From an uncultured Chloroflexota bacterium (GTDB lineage Bacteria; Chloroflexota; Dehalococcoidia; Dehalococcoidales; RBG-16-60-22), in contig CAIWTG010000048.1 of assembly GCA_903915565.1 (NCBI GenBank), positions 1 to 8,836 on the forward strand: DNA of 8,836 bases, given 5' to 3'. How positions within the stretch are numbered: position 1 is the stretch's first letter; every line of letters begins with the position of its first letter. This document shows, piece by piece, positions 6,694 through 8,836 of the stretch. The position numbers were made by a program, and so were the translations under genes. The notes under the pieces are model-generated. The model did not search any database and was not told the DNA's origin. It saw only the letters and a list, made by a program, of their open reading frames with translations.

Positions 6694-6743
6694 ATTCAGT
6701 CCTAAATAATCTGCGGGAATTCAGCAATATTTTATCTTTGTCA

Positions 6744-7589
6744 CTAAAGCGATGTCAAACGCAGTTTTATCACGCGTTCGATTCCATTTAGGTCTTTAAG
6801 TACTTCAATTGAGCCTTCTAAAAAATTCGCCATCAATGCCATTCTTACTGCAGGCGCCTGTTTCTTGCCTATCTCTAAAAGTAGGCATCCTCCTCTTTTT
6901 ATTTTCCCACTGGCACTCCAGCAAAAATCCCACATCTTTTCTAATCCCTTCTCCCCACCATCTAGTGCCTCTCTCGGCTCAAAGCTTAGTGGTCCCTGCT
7001 CAGGAATGTCCGTCCTGTTAACGTAAGGTAGATTGGCAATCAAAACGTCAACACGTCCTGGTAAAGGTTCCAGTAAATTCCCTTGTAAAAACGTTATTCT
7101 ATCTCCCACACCGTGTTTCTCACAGTTTTGTCTGGCTACAACTAGTGCTCCAGCAGAGATGTCCGTGGCATAAATCTTAATATCCGGTATATTTGCCGCC
7201 AGGCTGATGGCTATATTTCCACACCCTGTGCCAATATCGGCGACTGTAGCATAATGATAATCATGGCATAACTTAATCGCCTGCTCTACTAATATCTCCG
7301 TTTCAGGACGGGGTATTAAAACACTACGGTTAACGATAAAATCCAGTCCGTAAAACTCTTTTATGCTAGTGATATAAGCCGAGGGTTCGCCTTTGACGCG
7401 TCTTTCTACCAGTTGTAATAGCCTTTCAATGTCAGGCTGGCTGATTTCGCTATCGAGTTCAGCATAAAGCTTGGCGCGGCTTATCCCCAGAACATGTCTT
7501 AACAGAATCTCGCCTTCCAGCGCGGCGTCTTCGATTTTTTTATGCGTCAGTAGTCTACGCGCTTCGGCTAACGCTTCGCTGCGCTTCAC
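6744..7589 (-). CDS. prmC: Release factor glutamine N5-methyltransferase
   Basis: The 281-residue protein is a PrmC/HemK methyltransferase, which methylates the Gln of the GGQ loop in release factors using S-adenosylmethionine and so speeds termination. A helical N-terminal substrate domain (about 1-75) leads into GEPSAYITSIKEFYGLDF (67-84) and LIPRPETEILVEQA (91-104). SAM motif I is ADIGTGCGNIAISLA (117-131), followed by the acidic YATD. The catalytic motif, usually N-P-P-Y, reads N-L-P-Y here (186-189). SFEPREALDGGEKGLE follows, as expected. The start is GTG at 7589, which overlaps the prfA stop as GTGA, with GAGGA nine bases upstream inside prfA. That overlap with its own substrate gene is the classic arrangement and implies coupled expression. 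Confidence 0.93.
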   Translation of the reverse strand: MKRSEALAEARRLLTHKKIEDAALEGEILLRHVLGISRAKLYAELDSEISQPDIERLLQLVERRVKGEPSAYITSIKEFYGLDFIVNRSVLIPRPETEILVEQAIKLCHDYHYATVADIGTGCGNIAISLAANIPDIKIYATDISAGALVVARQNCEKHGVGDRITFLQGNLLEPLPGRVDVLIANLPYVNRTDIPEQGPLSFEPREALDGGEKGLEKMWDFCWSASGKIKRGGCLLLEIGKKQAPAVRMALMANFLEGSIEVLKDLNGIERVIKLRLTSL

Positions 7590-8470
7590 ACCTGTTGTTC
7601 CTCTAGTTGCTTTTCATGTTCAGCCGATGCCAGGGCGTCAATCAGTCCATCGATGTCGCCATCCATTACCTTCGGCAGGTTGTGAACCGAGAGATTAATG
7701 CGATGGTCGGATATACGGTCCTGGGGATAATTATAGGTGCGGATTTTTTCGGCGCGTTCTCCGGTGCCTACCTGTGAACGCCTTTTTGAACTGATGGCTT
7801 CTTCTTGTTTACGTCGTTCCATATCCAGTAAACGCGTTCTCAAAACAGACATCGCTTTGATTTTGTTTTGCAGCTGCGAGCGTTCGTCCTGGCAGACGAC
7901 AATCATTCCTGTTGGTAGATATGTAATACGAATTGCAGAGGCAACCTTATTTACGTTCTGGCCGCCAGCGCCGCCGCTGTGAAAGATATCCATCCTCAAA
8001 TCATCAGGGTTAATGTTAATATCTACTTCTTCCGCCTTGGGCAGCACGGCTACCGTCGCTGTAGAAGTATGAATCCGGCCGGAGGTTTCGGTGACCGGCA
8101 CACGTTGAACGCGGTGTACGCCGCTTTCATATTTTAAACGGCTGTAGGCGTTTCCTCCTCTCACTTCAAAGATAATTTCTTTAAATCCGCCCTTGCCGCC
8201 GCCTTCACTCATACTTAATACTTCAGTTTTCCAGTTTTGGCTTTGAGCATAACGGCTGTACATTCGATAAAGGTCACCGGCGAATATTGCGGCTTCATCA
8301 CCACCGGTCCCCGCCCTGATTTCTACGATAATATCTTTTTCGTCATTCGGGTCTTTGGGTAATAAAGCCAGTGTTAACGCTTCGGACAGCTCGTTCAGTT
8401 TGGACTGTAAAGTGGCATTTTCTTGCTTGATTAAGGCTGACATACCTTCATCATTGCCGGAAGAACTCAT
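7586..8470 (-). CDS. prfA: Peptide chain release factor 1, N-terminally truncated by an upstream join
   Basis: The frame encodes 294 residues of release factor 1, which reads UAA and UAG and releases the finished peptide. Visible are LLPKDPNDEKD (36-46), EIRAGTGGDEAAIFAGDLYRMYSRYA (50-75), the RF1 codon-recognition motif P-V-T (125-127), and SGGAGGQNVNK with the catalytic GGQ at 169-171 (bases 7958-7966). The C-terminal RTYNYPQDRISDHRIN is also typical. Full-length RF1 is about 355-360 residues, with LLPKDP near residue 98; here it is at 36, so about 60 residues of domain 1 are absent. The ATG at 8470 has no Shine-Dalgarno. The same frame continues upstream for about 16 codons of RF1-like sequence (KYQTDITKELNDLNAM), so this ATG is probably an internal Met and the true start is lost at the junction near 8515. 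The stop overlaps prmC. Confidence 0.9.
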   Translation of the reverse strand: MSSSGNDEGMSALIKQENATLQSKLNELSEALTLALLPKDPNDEKDIIVEIRAGTGGDEAAIFAGDLYRMYSRYAQSQNWKTEVLSMSEGGGKGGFKEIIFEVRGGNAYSRLKYESGVHRVQRVPVTETSGRIHTSTATVAVLPKAEEVDININPDDLRMDIFHSGGAGGQNVNKVASAIRITYLPTGMIVVCQDERSQLQNKIKAMSVLRTRLLDMERRKQEEAISSKRRSQVGTGERAEKIRTYNYPQDRISDHRINLSVHNLPKVMDGDIDGLIDALASAEHEKQLEEQQV

Positions 8471-8835
8471 CGCATTAAGGTCATTGAGTTCTTTAGTGAT
8501 ATCGGTTTGATATTTTCCGGGTTCCGCTCTATCTTGATCTCGCCGAACGTCGTCTCCTGTATCGCGACGATCTCTTTCAGGCGTATAAGCTCCAGGACCG
8601 CCAGGAATATTGTCACCACTTCGAACTTGTTCTTCGCGGCCCTGAAGAGGTCCGTGAATAATACCGTATTCTTTTCGATTATCAGGTGCAGTATGTCGTG
8701 TATCTTCTCCGATACGGTAAATTCATCTTTTACGACCTGGTAGAACGCCTCTTTCGGTATATCCTTTAAGACCTTCGTGAACGCGGTTATCAGGTCGCAG
8801 AGGCTGGCCTCGAAGAACCCGTCTTCCGACCTTAT
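8467..8835 (-). CDS. scpA: Segregation and condensation protein A (ScpA), C-terminal fragment, partial at both biological ends
   Basis: A frame open to the right edge encodes about 122 residues that resemble the C-terminal half of ScpA, the kleisin that bridges Smc and recruits ScpB in chromosome condensation. The telling parts are DLITAFTKVLKDIP, EFTVSEKIHDILHLIEKN, FTDLFRAAKNKFEVVTIFL, LAVLELIRLKEIVAIQET and TFGEIKIE; the winged-helix FxxLFxxxxxxxEVVxxFLAxLELI pattern is diagnostic. ScpA similarity ends around FGEIKIERN (near base 8525). The last ~18 residues, up to TGA at 8467-8469, read out of frame through prfA sequence and are probably not native. The usual downstream partner scpB is absent. 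Codon choice differs from the rest of the window: 9 of 12 Ile codons in the ScpA-like part are ATA and none is ATT, and Phe is nearly always TTC. The upstream end lies outside the window. Confidence 0.8.
   Translation of the reverse strand: MRSEDGFFEASLCDLITAFTKVLKDIPKEAFYQVVKDEFTVSEKIHDILHLIIEKNTVLFTDLFRAAKNKFEVVTIFLAVLELIRLKEIVAIQETTFGEIKIERNPENIKPISLKNSMTLMR
8511..8525. other. Probable chimeric junction between scpA-like and prfA sequence
   Basis: To the right of this point, ScpA protein similarity is strong in one minus-strand frame. To the left, RF1 similarity is strong in another. The two switch within about 15 bases, around the ATATTTTCCGG stretch. The RF1 frame stays open for about 85 codons before 8470 but is R/D-rich and unlike RF1 beyond the first ~16. 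Both genes lose an end here, prfA its start and scpA its terminus, which is what a false join or a deletion/rearrangement breakpoint would produce. The exact base cannot be fixed by eye. Confidence 0.7.
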
Positions 8836-8836
8836 C

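Noticed and set aside
6694..6743. A promoter or terminator in the gap between prmC and etfB
   Set aside because: The gap is AT-rich, but I could not find a well-spaced -35/-10 pair or a stable stem with a T run.
8467..8470. An ATGA overlap between the scpA stop and the prfA start, which looks like translational coupling
   Set aside because: The RF1-like sequence continues upstream of this ATG in the same frame, no Shine-Dalgarno is present, and the last ScpA residues are out-of-frame prfA sequence. The overlap is probably a by-product of the join.
8507..8743. A 78-residue plus-strand frame near the right end
   Set aside because: It is antisense to the ScpA coding sequence, has no ribosome binding site and no recognisable protein features.

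Overview
This window looks like a bacterial chromosome segment of housekeeping and redox genes. It reads best as a Chloroflexota/Dehalococcoidia-like genome, possibly a metagenome contig. That assignment is tentative: it rests on the general look of the PrfA, XerD and EF-G-like proteins from memory, not on a search. The final ~320 bases appear to come from a different sequence context.

Layout. (1) Bases 2-2675, plus strand: the C-terminal half of a XerC/XerD tyrosine recombinase (cut by the left edge), a small low-complexity protein with a C-terminal membrane segment, a protein-L-isoaspartate O-methyltransferase (pcm), and two tandem nitroreductase-family flavoproteins. Spacing is tight (14-26 bases), so they could be one transcript. 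(2) Bases 2676-4837: a short intergenic region with a good sigma-70-type promoter, then an EF-G-like GTPase of the EF-G-2 type, whose switch II has Tyr in place of the usual His. (3) Bases 4865-4899: a strong hairpin terminator between convergent transcription units. (4) Bases 4910-8470, minus strand (read right to left): prfA (release factor 1, N-terminus missing), prmC (the methyltransferase that modifies the release factor GGQ glutamine, overlapping prfA by 4 bases), then etfB and etfA (electron transfer flavoprotein beta and alpha). (5) Bases 8467-8835, minus strand: the C-terminal part of a ScpA (kleisin) gene, cut by the right edge.

How the genes relate. PrfA and PrmC are substrate and modifying enzyme, and their overlap suggests translational coupling. 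EtfA and EtfB form one heterodimeric FAD electron carrier; no acyl-CoA dehydrogenase or ETF:quinone oxidoreductase is visible nearby. Pcm (protein repair) and the two nitroreductases (FMN redox enzymes) may serve stress or redox roles, but nothing here shows that directly.

The most notable observation is structural. RF1-like protein sequence in the prfA frame continues upstream of its only available ATG, then stops being RF1-like near base 8515. There it abuts ScpA coding sequence in another frame with a different codon style. This looks like a chimeric join (assembly artefact or real rearrangement) that removed the start of prfA and the true end of scpA. I found no CRISPR array, mobile element, defence system or RNA gene, and no convincing undescribed system.
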